A DNA stretch of 64,000 bases from Bacteroidota bacterium (GTDB taxonomy: Bacteria; Bacteroidota; Bacteroidia; B-17B0; Aurantibacillaceae). Shown one piece after another: positions 54,241-63,997 of the stretch (position 1 is the stretch's first letter; the number at the start of each line of letters is the position of its first letter). Both the position numbers and the translations under genes were made by a program. The stretch spans positions 1-64,000 of the forward strand of contig JAUXZS010000056.1 in NCBI GenBank assembly GCA_030692515.1, read 5' to 3'. The notes below the pieces were generated by a model. The model searched no databases and was not told where the DNA came from. It saw only the letters and a program-made list of their open reading frames with translations.

Positions 54241-55586
54241 ATCATTCCTCTAGTTTTAATTTCCAGATACTTATTTAAAGAATTTACAGTTAATTGTTTG
54301 GGTGTGGTATAAACACTCAGTATGCCGTAGCGTTGCAATTCTAAAGTTATTTGTCGCTTTTCGAAGTCAAATTTTTGCGCGATAGTTTGTTCGTATATCT
54401 GAAAAGTGTTTTTTGGTTTCTGCGCTAACACTTCCTTTAACTCAGTGTTTTCAAAAAATATAACAACAACTAAATGTTGTGTTGCCATTTTGCGAATATA
54501 TTTTAATTGTCGCTTTAGTCCGCTTAAGGTTTCAAAATTAGTAAACAATAATAATAAACTTCGTTGTGTTATTTTTGCGCGCGCGTAGGATAGTAAATTT
54601 TCATAATTTGTTTCTTCAAAATTTGTTTTGGCATTATACAAACCTTCTTGTAATCGTAAAAGTTGATTCCCTTTTCTGTCGGCATTAACGGCCACATTTA
54701 TTTTATTCGAAAATCCAATTAGCCCTGGTTTATCCTGTTTTATCCAAGCAACGTGTCCTAAAACTAAACTTGCATTAATAGCGTAATCCAATAATGTTAA
54801 CTCATCAAAAGGCATTTTCATAATCCTTCCCATATCTACCAAACAATAAACTTGTTGTGCGCGTTCATCACGATAATGATTAATCATTAACTGACTTCTC
54901 CGCGCTGTTGCTTTCCAGTTAATGGTTCTAACATCATCGCCATTTACATATTCTTTAATTTGCTCGAACTCTGTGCTATGCCCAATTCTTCTTATTTTTT
55001 TTACGCCAAGTTCAGATAAACGATTACTTATTGCTAAAAGTTCAAACTGTCGCAATTTCAAAAAAGATGGATAACACTTCATCATAAAGTTGTTTTCTAT
55101 TTTTATATGCCTTTCAATTAAATAGATTGGTGAACGCACAAATAAATTAATTAAACCAAATTGATACTCGCCCCTTTCAACAGGACGTAATTGAAATGAA
55201 AAAGATTTAGCTTCCGCTTTATTTATAACAGTATCTATTTTAAAATTTCGTATTTGAAACTGAAAAGGTAATTCATCTACAATAGAAATATTTACTGTAA
55301 AACTATAAAAACTTTGAAGTTGCAATTCAACTTCATTCAAATCTCCATTACTTAAACGCTCATATTTTGATTTTCGTAAAGCGCTAAGAGGATGTTTATT
55401 CCTAAACAGAATAAAAATATCTATGCCGGCAACAAAAATCAACAACACTAATAAAACAAACGCTATGTCATAAACAACCTCAAACAAAAAAGAAAGAATA
55501 AACAACAAGATTAGGCTAAAAACAGCTCTGTAAAACCATTTTGTTAGGCGTATCTGTTTAAATATTTTCGAAAATTTATTTAACAC
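54237..55586 (-). CDS. DUF58 domain membrane protein
   Basis: 449 residues with two N-terminal helices (about 17-35, 37-55) and a cytoplasmic DUF58/vWA-like domain: 'DVRTINWKATARRSQLMINHYRDER' (pieces), 'VYCLVDMGRIM', and a C-terminal vWA-like fold. DUF58 proteins are MoxR partners. It forms an operon with MoxR, DUF4350, DUF4129 and membrane genes upstream. Confidence 0.92.
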   Translation of the reverse strand: MLNKFSKIFKQIRLTKWFYRAVFSLILLFILSFLFEVVYDIAFVLLVLLIFVAGIDIFILFRNKHPLSALRKSKYERLSNGDLNEVELQLQSFYSFTVNISIVDELPFQFQIRNFKIDTVINKAEAKSFSFQLRPVERGEYQFGLINLFVRSPIYLIERHIKIENNFMMKCYPSFLKLRQFELLAISNRLSELGVKKIRRIGHSTEFEQIKEYVNGDDVRTINWKATARRSQLMINHYRDERAQQVYCLVDMGRIMKMPFDELTLLDYAINASLVLGHVAWIKQDKPGLIGFSNKINVAVNADRKGNQLLRLQEGLYNAKTNFEETNYENLLSYARAKITQRSLLLLFTNFETLSGLKRQLKYIRKMATQHLVVVIFFENTELKEVLAQKPKNTFQIYEQTIAQKFDFEKRQITLELQRYGILSVYTTPKQLTVNSLNKYLEIKTRGMI

Positions 55587-55635
55587 CTTTTGTTTTTAGA
55601 ATAAAAAAAATTAGTTTTTGTTTTATAAAAATTAA

Positions 55636-56610
55636 TTAACGTGGCACTTCTACTTTATCAATAATTTGTTGAATGATAGAATCAACTTGCACTCCTTCCA
55701 TTTCTTTTTCGGGAGTTATGATTACTCTGTGGCGAAGAACAGGAAATGCAACAAACTTAATATCATCCGGCGTAACAAAATCACGGTTTTGAATACAAGC
55801 ATTAGCCTTTGCCGAATTTAAAATTGCAATAGACGCTCTTGGTGATGCTCCCAAATACAATCCTGAGTTTTTTCTAGTGGCATTTACTATTTGTGTAATA
55901 TAATTTATTAGATTTTCTTCAATAACTATTTTAGTGATTAACTTTTTAAACTCGTTAATTTCTGTTTTAGATATTATTTTATTTATTGTGTTCAAATCAA
56001 TAATGTGCGAATTATTATGAAAATTCATAAGCATTTTGCTTTCATCTTCTAAAGAAGGATAACTCACATGAATTTTAAATAAAAATCGATCCAATTGTGC
56101 TTCTGGTAAACGGTAAGTTCCTTCTTGCTCAATAGGATTTTGAGTTGCCAACACCATAAAAGGTAAATCTAACGGATATGTTTTTCCATCTACGGTAATT
56201 TGTCTTTCCTCCATGGCTTCAAAAAGTGCGGCCTGTGTTTTGGCAGGAGAACGATTTATTTCATCAGTTAAAACGATGTTAGCAAATAACGGGCCCTTTT
56301 TAAATTCAAAATCCGAAGTTTTAGCGTTGAATATAGATGTGCCAATTATATCACTTGGCATTAGATCTGGCGTAAACTGAATTCGTTTAAACTCAGTATC
56401 AATTGTTTTTGCGAGAAGTTTTGCTGTTAAAGTTTTTGCAACTCCGGGAACTCCTTCAATTAACACATGTCCATCTGCCAACAATGCAATAAGTAATAAA
56501 TCTATTAATTGTTGTTGGCCAACAATGTACTTAGAGATTTCATTTTTAATCTCTTGTGTTTTGCTAACCAATTTGGTTAAGTCTATTCGGTTTTCAAATT
56601 GATTTTCCAT
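55636..56610 (-). CDS. MoxR-family AAA ATPase
   Basis: 324 residues. Walker A GVPGVAKT near residue 48, Walker B VLTDEINR, 'KTQAALFEAMEERQITVDG', sensor-1 'VLATQNPIEQEGTYRLPEAQLDRFLF' (parts) and the C-terminal lid domain with 'LYLGASPRASIAI'. MoxR ATPases act as chaperones with vWA/DUF58 proteins, here encoded downstream. Its start overlaps the stop of the DUF4350 gene. Confidence 0.96.
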   Translation of the reverse strand: MENQFENRIDLTKLVSKTQEIKNEISKYIVGQQQLIDLLLIALLADGHVLIEGVPGVAKTLTAKLLAKTIDTEFKRIQFTPDLMPSDIIGTSIFNAKTSDFEFKKGPLFANIVLTDEINRSPAKTQAALFEAMEERQITVDGKTYPLDLPFMVLATQNPIEQEGTYRLPEAQLDRFLFKIHVSYPSLEDESKMLMNFHNNSHIIDLNTINKIISKTEINEFKKLITKIVIEENLINYITQIVNATRKNSGLYLGASPRASIAILNSAKANACIQNRDFVTPDDIKFVAFPVLRHRVIITPEKEMEGVQVDSIIQQIIDKVEVPR

Positions 56611-57809
56611 TATCGTAAACTATTTTTATTAAAATTATGTATTTGACGGTTTAATTCTATTAATTCATTTTCAGTAATTTCTATGGGCTCTCTTAATTTT
56701 TCGCAGTAAGTAAATAATTGTTTAACCATTTTTATTTCTATGCCACTTAATGTAGAAATTTCGTTTAAAAATTCACCATTAATTTTATTTGTATTTACTT
56801 GAAATTTTGCTCTTACAGTTTCGTAAAAAAATCGAATTTTTTCGGCCGCAATACTTTGATGATTTTTACTATTATAATAAACATGGCTAACCACGTTTAC
56901 AAATTCTAAAGTGCTATTTTTCGGCGTTTCAACAATAGGTATTGCACGTTGTCGTCTACGACCTTCAAAAATCATATAAAAGATAAGCACAATAATAATG
57001 AGCAAATATGCAGCGTACAATGAATCGTTCTCTAAAATAAATTTGATGAAGGAATAGTTGCTAACGTTATAGGTTTTATAATATTCGTCCCAAATTAATA
57101 CATCATTTTTAAGTAAGGACAAAATTGCATAGACTAAAAATCTGTTCGGATTGTCTACTACAAAATAGTTTCCAAACACATCGGGCATTGTCATCAAATA
57201 TAATTTTCCTTTTCCTACACTCGTAGAAATTAAACAAGCTTTGTTTTTAGAAAATTGAGCAAGCACTTTAAAGCGAGATGTATCAAACTTTTTAAAGTAG
57301 GAAGCAACAGCAACGCGTGAATATAAAAAGGGTTTGTTTTTTAAATTTTCCGCCTCTAACTTTATTTTTATTCCGTCTTTTTTTATTAGCGAATCTATTG
57401 AAACAAAATAATCGTTATAGTCGTAAGAGGTTTGTAAATGAAAAGTATCGGCAAAGGCGCCGCTAAATTGATTTACGGAAATAAAAGCGGTATTTCCCTT
57501 GTTTAAAAATTCAAATATTGCTTTAATATCATTTTTATTAAAGTTAAGTTTGTCATCAATAATGATTATGGATGTTTTTTTGGAGCTATCTGTATTTAAA
57601 TTATACAAGGTTTTATTATTGATTAAGTAACCTTTTGAATATACATTATCCATTAAATTATAAATAGCAAAACAACCAAAGGGCGATTTGTCTTTGCTTA
57701 AATATGTTCTTGCCCAATTTGTTGGCTTAGGCATAAAATATTGCACAGCAATAACAATAGCAAAAATGCCACAAAAAATGTAAATAAATTTTTTATTCCC
57801 TTTAAACAC
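56610..57809 (-). CDS. DUF4350 domain membrane protein
   Basis: 399 residues with an N-terminal helix (about 7-24) and a second helix (about 266-282, 'YAAYLLIIIVLIFYMIFEG'). The region between is a periplasmic DUF4350-like fold with 'NWARTYLSKDKSPFGCFAIYNLM'-type start and 'VGKGKLYLMTMPDVF'. A cytoplasmic tail of 110 residues follows. Such proteins accompany MoxR/DUF58 loci. Function unknown. It overlaps the upstream DUF4129 gene by 8 bp. Confidence 0.85.
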   Translation of the reverse strand: MFKGNKKFIYIFCGIFAIVIAVQYFMPKPTNWARTYLSKDKSPFGCFAIYNLMDNVYSKGYLINNKTLYNLNTDSSKKTSIIIIDDKLNFNKNDIKAIFEFLNKGNTAFISVNQFSGAFADTFHLQTSYDYNDYFVSIDSLIKKDGIKIKLEAENLKNKPFLYSRVAVASYFKKFDTSRFKVLAQFSKNKACLISTSVGKGKLYLMTMPDVFGNYFVVDNPNRFLVYAILSLLKNDVLIWDEYYKTYNVSNYSFIKFILENDSLYAAYLLIIIVLIFYMIFEGRRRQRAIPIVETPKNSTLEFVNVVSHVYYNSKNHQSIAAEKIRFFYETVRAKFQVNTNKINGEFLNEISTLSGIEIKMVKQLFTYCEKLREPIEITENELIELNRQIHNFNKNSLR

Positions 57810-58548
57810 CTAATTCCTTTTCAAAATTAATAAACTCAGTTTCTCTTTCAGAATAATCACTACTACTTATCACAAATTTTCCATACCAAACAAATTCATA
57901 GATGTAACTAAGGCGAACAAAATCTATTTGATGTTTTTTATTTTTTAATTCGTACTTATAATCAATATTAGTTTTATAAGAAGCAAATTCTATTAATTTA
58001 TTTTTATCTAAAAGAAATAATATTTTTAGGTAAGCCCAACGAGTTGCCAGTCGATAATCCTCTTCCTTAAGTGCGGCTTTAATTTTCTCTTCAAAATTAA
58101 TTTTATTTAGGTCTTCCACAACATCTATAAAATTAAAGCTTGTGGCTTTGGGTTTAGGTTTTATTAAACTCACCATTTCCGACTTTGAAAGAAGCCATAT
58201 TAAAAAAATCATGGCGCCAATACTAATCGTCCAAATAATAATTTTACGTGCCGTTAATACATTATCATAGCCGGCATTTCCAAAAAGTTTTTCGGCAAGC
58301 CAAGCCAAAAATCTTTCTATTATTCCACGTTGAGCAATTATGTTTTTTTTATATTTTAATTTACTGTCTGAAAATAATTTTGTTTCTTTTTCTTTTGATG
58401 GAGAAGTGACAGTAATGTCAGAGGAATCAATTTGGTTATTTAAATTGGCCTGAACATTTACAGTAATTTTTGTTGGCGGTACAGCAAAAACTTGAGCGCC
58501 AAAAATCAGAAACAAAAATCCAATTAAACTATGCTTAAGAAAGTACAA
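57802..58548 (-). CDS. DUF4129 domain membrane protein
   Basis: 248 residues: signal peptide (MYFLKHSLIGFLFLIFGAQVFA), a periplasmic linker, one transmembrane helix (about 105-122) and a cytoplasmic DUF4129 helical domain with 'LATRWAYLKILFLLDKNKLI' and 'YEFVWYGKFVISSSDY'. DUF4129 commonly occurs with MoxR/DUF58 genes, sometimes fused to transglutaminase. Part of the six-gene minus-strand operon. Confidence 0.87.
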   Translation of the reverse strand: MYFLKHSLIGFLFLIFGAQVFAVPPTKITVNVQANLNNQIDSSDITVTSPSKEKETKLFSDSKLKYKKNIIAQRGIIERFLAWLAEKLFGNAGYDNVLTARKIIIWTISIGAMIFLIWLLSKSEMVSLIKPKPKATSFNFIDVVEDLNKINFEEKIKAALKEEDYRLATRWAYLKILFLLDKNKLIEFASYKTNIDYKYELKNKKHQIDFVRLSYIYEFVWYGKFVISSSDYSERETEFINFEKELGV

Positions 58549-58553
58549 ATTAA

Positions 58554-59522
58554 TTATTGTATTTGATTTATTTTTTCGATAATCGCACTTCCTTCTTTTT
58601 TCTCCTCGAGGTTTGTGTACTGATAAACCGTCATTAAGTAGTAAACGGACATTACCCCATAAGATAATAAGTTACTAATTATAATTACTGCAACTAAAAG
58701 CAGAGGTGTTGTATCATCTGCTTGCCCATAAGCTATTGTAGATTTTGCTCTGGAAAAAGTAGTTGCCAAGGTTATTATTAAAACAGGTATTTGAACAATA
58801 AAACCCATCACCATATAACTAACTATTCCTACTAAGCTAACAACCCAGGTCATCCAAAAATTTCCTTTTAAATAATAAAATACTTTTTTTATGGCTGCAA
58901 AAATTCCAATTCTATCTCTTTGGCAAACAAACAAGGAGGCCATTGGAACAAACGAAAGTATAGGACCAAAAAGTAATAAAGCCACAAATATTAAAATTAC
59001 GAGCAGCACCATTAATATTACAAAACCCCCTGATTTGGCGTTTCCACCGGTTAAGGCAAAAAGGCCTGCAAAAATTAAACCAATAAATAAAAGCGCCAAA
59101 ATAGAAACTACAACAAGCAAAAGTGTGTTTCCTAAAATGCGCCAGAAGTCGCTAAAAAAACCGGTGATTGAATGATTGATGGTTAATGATTCGTGGTTTT
59201 GTAATTTTTCATTTTCGATTAAATTTTTATTTAAAATAACATTGTAAACCGTTACTCCAATAAATATAAACATCATCGAAAAAAAGTACGAGATTAATAA
59301 ATTCCCATAAAACGAATCGAAATTTCTAACTAATCGCGTAAAGGTCATAGAAGAACCCATCATATAGGCAGATATTGCTGAACCTACAATAATAAACGGT
59401 CCGGCTAAAAATAATAAACTTCCATAAAAAGGTTTAAAGTTTTGTTTTATAAAGCCAAACGCAGCTGTAAAAATGCCGCCTAAATCACGAACTTTTCTGT
59501 AATAAATTTTTTGCTCAGTCAT
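58554..59522 (-). CDS. Polytopic membrane protein of the MoxR locus
   Basis: 322 residues with six or so transmembrane helices (for example about 35-55, 78-100, 132-158, 166-192, 220-245, 265-290) and a short charged C-terminus. It starts MTEQKIYYRKVRDLGGIF and overlaps the SpoIIM gene by 8 bp. No enzymatic motif. Similar proteins sit in the same place in other Bacteroidota loci; function unknown. Confidence 0.78.
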   Translation of the reverse strand: MTEQKIYYRKVRDLGGIFTAAFGFIKQNFKPFYGSLLFLAGPFIIVGSAISAYMMGSSMTFTRLVRNFDSFYGNLLISYFFSMMFIFIGVTVYNVILNKNLIENEKLQNHESLTINHSITGFFSDFWRILGNTLLLVVVSILALLFIGLIFAGLFALTGGNAKSGGFVILMVLLVILIFVALLLFGPILSFVPMASLFVCQRDRIGIFAAIKKVFYYLKGNFWMTWVVSLVGIVSYMVMGFIVQIPVLIITLATTFSRAKSTIAYGQADDTTPLLLVAVIIISNLLSYGVMSVYYLMTVYQYTNLEEKKEGSAIIEKINQIQ

Positions 59523-60483
59523 AAATTGGTTGATGTTTTTGTTTTAAATAAATTGGTAATACAATAAAATAGCCAACAATAAATGCAAACGATAATCCAA
59601 TAATACTTGCGCTTAAGGCAATATGCATTTCGGTATAACGTGTAACAAAACTTTCTAAAAATCCTGCCGCTATAAATACCGGAACCAAGCCAATAACAAT
59701 TTTTAAACCATCTTTGCCACCTCGTGCAAAAGCTTTTATGCGCGTATGCGTGCCCGGAAAAATAAAACTATTTCCTAAAACAAATCCTGCGCAACCAGCT
59801 ATAATAATTGCTGATATTTCTAATGCGCCGTGTATCCAAACAACTTTTAAAGCCTTATCTAAAACATTGTGTTGGTAAAACATCGCAAAAAAGCAACCTA
59901 GCATTACGCCATTATAGGCAAGAAAAAAAGAGGTGCCAAATGCTGTACACAAGCCAAAAACAAAAGCAATAAAGGAAACGCGTATGTTATTAATAGTAAT
60001 TTGCACAAACATTAACAGCTGGTTTGATTCTCCATAAATAGCTAAAGGATTGCCTTCTTTAATATTCTCTAAAGTATAATCAACATAATAATCTCCTAAA
60101 ATTAGTCGAACAAAACTATCGTCGTAAATTTGCGACAATACGCCAACCAATGTTGCAATTGCTGTAACTAAAAAAGAAAAAAATAATTGTTTATGATAAC
60201 GCCCAAAAAGCAAGGGCAACTCTTTGGTATAAAAAGTTACAAATCTATTCCCGGTTTCTTTTTTATTTTTATAAACTAAATGGTGCACTCTAGATGCAAT
60301 ACCATTTACATAGGCATTTGTATTTGTATTATCATAATTTGTATTGGCATAAGACAGGTCGTCGGTTAACTCAATAAACATTTCAGTAATTTTTGCCGGA
60401 TGTGCAAATTGCTCGTTATCCAATACTTTTTCGTACTCTTCCCACTTTTTTTCGTTTTGTTTTAAAAAAGTAATTTCCTTCAT
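59515..60483 (-). CDS. SpoIIM/DUF95-family membrane protein
   Basis: 322 residues. The N-terminal 95 residues are soluble and helical; the membrane part has five or six helices with 'NNIRVSFIAFVFGLCTAFGTSFFLAYNGVMLG' (pieces) and 'WIHGALEISAIIIAGCAGFVLG', the stage II sporulation protein M pattern (IHG.LE). In non-sporulating bacteria such genes travel with RDD and MoxR genes. Divergent from the RDD gene, 78 bp between starts. Confidence 0.9.
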   Translation of the reverse strand: MKEITFLKQNEKKWEEYEKVLDNEQFAHPAKITEMFIELTDDLSYANTNYDNTNTNAYVNGIASRVHHLVYKNKKETGNRFVTFYTKELPLLFGRYHKQLFFSFLVTAIATLVGVLSQIYDDSFVRLILGDYYVDYTLENIKEGNPLAIYGESNQLLMFVQITINNIRVSFIAFVFGLCTAFGTSFFLAYNGVMLGCFFAMFYQHNVLDKALKVVWIHGALEISAIIIAGCAGFVLGNSFIFPGTHTRIKAFARGGKDGLKIVIGLVPVFIAAGFLESFVTRYTEMHIALSASIIGLSFAFIVGYFIVLPIYLKQKHQPIYD

Positions 60484-60561
60484 CTTATTGATTGCCGGAT
60501 TTTTTTACCTTAGCAATTACATAAATGTAAATATTTTAATAGAAATAGTCAATAACTATTC

Positions 60562-61308
60562 ATGGATAAAATAAAAATAACCACTTCGCAAAATGTAAAT
60601 CTTAATTATACCGCTGCTGGTGTTGGACCTAGGATATTAGCGGCCTTGCTAGACTTGGTTTTTATATACTCTTATGTTGCCATTATTGCTACCATATTTA
60701 CATTTGCCATTCGTAAAAAACAATATAGCGGAGATTATGATACGAGCGAAAACTATAACCAAATAATGATTGGAATCTTGATTCTTATATTATTACCAGC
60801 ATTTTTATATAATCTATTGTGCGAAACCTTTTTAAACGGACAAAGTTTTGGTAAAAAAATTGTAAAAATAAAAGTCATTAAATTAGACGGTACCCAGCCT
60901 AATTTTGGTTCTTATTTAATACGCTCAATGTTTAGATTGATTGACAAACCAATTGTAGCTTTAATTACGGTGGCTGTTACAAAAAACGCTCAGCGCTTTG
61001 GCGATATGGTTGCCGGCACAACAGTTATTCTTTTAAATAAACGAATATCGTTAGACCAAACTATCCTTAGCAAACAAGTATCTAATTACAAACTAGTTTA
61101 TCCTCAAATTTCGTTAATGAGTGATGCGGATGCAAACACAATTAAAGAGGTTTTAGATTTTGGAACAAATCAAAATCAACCACAACATATTGCTTTACTT
61201 GCTAAAAAAATTAAAGAAAAATATGGCATAACCGCCCTTAATCAAAGCGATGCCGACTTTTTGAACACCCTCTTAATGGACTATACGCATTATCAATTTG
61301 AAAAATAG
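60562..61308 (+). CDS. RDD-family membrane protein
   Basis: 248 residues. The RDD domain (about 18-155) begins 'AAGVGPRILAALLDLVFIY' with the conserved Arg and Asp, followed by three membrane helices and 'GQSFGKKIVKIKVIKLDG' and 'QRFGDMVAGTTVI'. The C-terminal 80 residues are soluble. RDD proteins are thought to be transporters; role here unknown. It faces the SpoIIM gene divergently and belongs to the same locus functionally. Confidence 0.92.
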   Translation: MDKIKITTSQNVNLNYTAAGVGPRILAALLDLVFIYSYVAIIATIFTFAIRKKQYSGDYDTSENYNQIMIGILILILLPAFLYNLLCETFLNGQSFGKKIVKIKVIKLDGTQPNFGSYLIRSMFRLIDKPIVALITVAVTKNAQRFGDMVAGTTVILLNKRISLDQTILSKQVSNYKLVYPQISLMSDADANTIKEVLDFGTNQNQPQHIALLAKKIKEKYGITALNQSDADFLNTLLMDYTHYQFEK

Positions 61309-61329
61309 CGTTTATTATAACCCATCGAT

Positions 61330-61359
61330 TTGTATTGGCATAAAAATTTTGTAGATTTA
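61330..61359 (+). promoter_or_regulatory. Bacteroidota-type promoter of the T9SS protein gene
   Basis: TTG (61330-61332), a 19-nt spacer and TAGATTTA (61352-61359) match the -33/-7 layout TTG-N19-TAnnTTTG except for the last base. The ATG follows 18 nt later. Confidence 0.5.
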
Positions 61360-61377
61360 AATATCTAAACAATTAAT

Positions 61378-63237
61378 ATGAAATTTATTTACAGTAGTTT
61401 ATTTTTAGCATGCCTGATATTTTCAAGCAATGCTCAAGAAACAAAAACCAAAAAAACATCTTTTACTTTTAAAAAAGAAGCCGTAGTTAATTTAAGCTCT
61501 AATCAACCAGATTATAGTCCAAAATTATTACTGCGCGAAATGCCTAAACAGCGTTCAGAAAAAATAGAGACGTATAATTATCCTGAAGATTATAAAACCA
61601 ATCAAGCTAATAAAATGGCTGCGGCTATTTTACCCACTCTTTCTATTGGGCAATCTTTTGTTGGAAACCCTTGGGGATTAAGCACTCCAAACGATAACGA
61701 CATGGCTATCTCCAATTCGGGAATGGTAATTTCTGTAATAAATACAAATATTTTTGTGAGAAATACTGTTACAAATGTTAACTCTCCTATAAAATCTTTA
61801 GCATTATTTACAACGCCTATAAATAATTTACATCAGGAATTTGATCCTAAAGTAATGTACGATCCAAATACGGATAGATTTGTTTTAGTATGTTTAGTTG
61901 GCTTTGTTGATACAACTAGTAAAATAATTGTAGGTTTTTCACAAACCAATAACCCTGCCGGAAACTGGAATTTATATAGCTTACCGGGCAATCCCTTAAA
62001 TAATAATCTTTGGTCGGATTACCCAATGATAAGCATGACGGATAAAGAATTGTTTTTAAGCATTAATTTACTTTATAATAATCAGCCTTGGCAAACGGGT
62101 TTTGTTGAAACATTAGTTTGGCAAATGAAAAAAGATAGCGGTTATGCGGGCTTACCGTTAAACAGTGTTTTACATTCAAATATTAAATTTAACGGAAAAC
62201 CTATTCGTAATTTGTGTCCGGTTAAAGGTGGAAGTCAGTTGTATTCTCCAAACATGTATTTTATTTCAAACCGAAATCTTGCCAACCAAAACGACACAGT
62301 GTTTTTAGTAAACGTTACAGATACAATTGGCGCACCAACTGGAACTGTAACTACAAAAGCCTTGGTTTCTAACCAACCTTATTATTTCCCTGTAGATGGA
62401 AGGCAAACAAATACTTTGCAAACACTTGCTACAAATGATTGCAGAAACCTTGGTGCCTTTTACGAAAACGGTAAAATACAATATGTGCACAACACTAATC
62501 ATCCAACTAATAATACACCAACAATTTATTATGGTATTATAAACAACCCCGCAGCCGTTAGTCCAACTGCAACCGGTTACATTATACAAAATGATACCAT
62601 GGATTTTGCTTACCCAAACATTTCCTATGCGGGAAATTCTTCAACAGATAACACTTCTATTTTTTCGTTTAACCATAGTTCAAACAAAGTGTTTGCGGGC
62701 ACTTCGGCAATACGAGCAGATGGCTTAGGCGATTTTTCGCCAATACTGAGAGTTCAAAATGGCACCACTTACGTAAATCTTTTATCATCTAATCAAGAAA
62801 GGTGGGGCGATTATTCTGGTTCGCAAAGAAGATACAACAATCCCGGAAAAGTTTGGATGAGTGGCTATAATAGCTATGTTTACAGTGGCTCATACCCTTG
62901 GGCTCATAGAGCTTGGATTACAGAACTATCTTTAACCCAAACAATTTTTACTGGTATAAAAAACGAAACAATAACAGAAGAAGTTTCGGTAAAAGTTTTT
63001 CCAAACCCAGCAAAAGATATTTTTAGTGTTGAATTAAATTTAAGCCAACCAGAATATTTAAGTTTTGAATTGTACGACCAACAAGGCAAATTGGTGGTGC
63101 TATTATTAAGAGACTGGGTTAAGGTAACACAAAACACATTTAGCTTTAGCACACAATCTTTAAGCCAAGGTGTTTATCTTTTAAAAATAAAAGGCAATTA
63201 CAATACAGCTATTTCTAAAAAGGTAGTTGTAGAGTAA
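61378..63237 (+). CDS. Large secreted protein with T9SS sorting domain
   Basis: 619 residues: signal peptide (MKFIYSSLFLACLIFSSNAQ), a long beta-rich central region (about 90-530) with motifs such as 'DNDMAISNSGMVISVINTNIFVR' (parts), 'HQEFDPKVMYDPNTDRFVLVCL' and 'ERWGDYSGSQRRYNNPGKVWMSG', typical of beta-propeller proteins, and a type A sorting domain ('VFPNPAKDIFSVEL', 'DQQGKLV', 'GVYLLKI', KVVVE). Substrate or function unknown; extracellular. Confidence 0.85.
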   Translation: MKFIYSSLFLACLIFSSNAQETKTKKTSFTFKKEAVVNLSSNQPDYSPKLLLREMPKQRSEKIETYNYPEDYKTNQANKMAAAILPTLSIGQSFVGNPWGLSTPNDNDMAISNSGMVISVINTNIFVRNTVTNVNSPIKSLALFTTPINNLHQEFDPKVMYDPNTDRFVLVCLVGFVDTTSKIIVGFSQTNNPAGNWNLYSLPGNPLNNNLWSDYPMISMTDKELFLSINLLYNNQPWQTGFVETLVWQMKKDSGYAGLPLNSVLHSNIKFNGKPIRNLCPVKGGSQLYSPNMYFISNRNLANQNDTVFLVNVTDTIGAPTGTVTTKALVSNQPYYFPVDGRQTNTLQTLATNDCRNLGAFYENGKIQYVHNTNHPTNNTPTIYYGIINNPAAVSPTATGYIIQNDTMDFAYPNISYAGNSSTDNTSIFSFNHSSNKVFAGTSAIRADGLGDFSPILRVQNGTTYVNLLSSNQERWGDYSGSQRRYNNPGKVWMSGYNSYVYSGSYPWAHRAWITELSLTQTIFTGIKNETITEEVSVKVFPNPAKDIFSVELNLSQPEYLSFELYDQQGKLVVLLLRDWVKVTQNTFSFSTQSLSQGVYLLKIKGNYNTAISKKVVVE

Positions 63238-63308
63238 AAATATCATTTAACCGATTACTTACAAATGCATTTTTTATTTACAAATAACCAAAGTGCTTTT
63301 AGCGAGTA

Positions 63309-63323
63309 GTTAGCGGTAATTTA
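63309..63323 (+). repeat. Left 15-bp inverted repeat of the terminal gene cassette
   Basis: GTTAGCGGTAATTTA ends on the A of the cassette gene's ATG and matches the reverse complement of 63896-63910 at 14 of 15 bases. It begins with GTTAGCG, similar to an integron R' core (GTTRRRY). Confidence 0.75.
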
Positions 63324-63895
63324 TGAGGACACCGAAATTTATAATGATTTTTTTCTTCGGACTTAGCTTCCTCGCCTTTACTTACACTAAACCAGACAAA
63401 ATTAAGTCGGGACAAATTTCTTTCTCCTATTATTGTAACGTTCCCAAAGACATTGTTGTAAAAGGTATTTCTCGCTTCGACAATTACGGCGAAAAACAGC
63501 TTATTGAATTTGACAAAAAAGCCGACACTGAAACTAAAAAGACTCTTAAGCTCGACACTTGTGAGTTTAATTACATTTCCAAAACACAATTTATTTCAAA
63601 ATCAAAGAGGGAGACCGACGTGTTTTTCGACCCTGTTATTGACCTGGACGGAACTGACAAATCATGGGGCAAGTACAACACGACAAATAAGCGCGACACA
63701 ATTTATCTTGGCATTAAATGTCATGCTTACGACATAATTTTTACCAAACATAAAATTCAAGGACTTTTAGTTACTTTGAAAAATATAAAGCTTTATCTTA
63801 ATGTAGACATTGGTGATATTATAAATAGGTACTCGGCGACAAAAGTGGACACTCTTCTTGCAGACACAAAAGCGGACATATTTGCGAGACCTTAA
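63323..63895 (+). CDS. Exported protein of unknown function, probable gene cassette
   Basis: 190 residues with an N-terminal signal peptide (MRTPKFIMIFFFGLSFLAFT). The mature part has 'GQISFSYYCNVPKDIVVKGIS', 'KLDTCEFNYISKTQFISKSKRETDVFFDP' (pieces) and a C-terminal segment with no known motif. Not recognised. Codon use is unlike the neighbours: 17 of 18 Asp codons are GAC, whereas surrounding genes mostly use GAT. With 15-bp inverted repeats hugging both ends and an attC-like palindrome after it, it looks like a horizontally acquired cassette. The start is the ATG directly beside the left repeat. Confidence 0.75.
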   Translation: MRTPKFIMIFFFGLSFLAFTYTKPDKIKSGQISFSYYCNVPKDIVVKGISRFDNYGEKQLIEFDKKADTETKKTLKLDTCEFNYISKTQFISKSKRETDVFFDPVIDLDGTDKSWGKYNTTNKRDTIYLGIKCHAYDIIFTKHKIQGLLVTLKNIKLYLNVDIGDIINRYSATKVDTLLADTKADIFARP

Positions 63896-63910
63896 TAAAC
63901 TACCGCTAAC
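63896..63910 (-). repeat. Right 15-bp inverted repeat of the terminal gene cassette
   Basis: TAAACTACCGCTAAC starts one base after the TAA stop and is the inverted partner of 63309-63323. Its last bases GCTAAC begin the 91-nt attC-like palindrome. Confidence 0.75.
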
Positions 63911-63997
63911 ACCAAGCAAGCGACCACTTTTTGCGGGTTAGCGCTCAAATGTGTAACTTGACAAAGCAAAAAGCGGACGCCTGCTTGGAGAACGTTA
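63907..63997 (+). other. attC-like imperfect palindrome (integron recombination-site candidate)
   Basis: TAAC (63907-63910) and GTTA (63994-63997) bound a 91-nt imperfect palindrome. Inside, 63912-63934 and 63966-63988 pair at 20 of 23 positions (CCAAGCAAGCG... with ...CGCCTGCTTGG), with a 31-nt central loop. Outer core plus inner arms of this kind, 57-141 nt long, are how integron attC sites fold. No integrase gene is in the window. Confidence 0.5.
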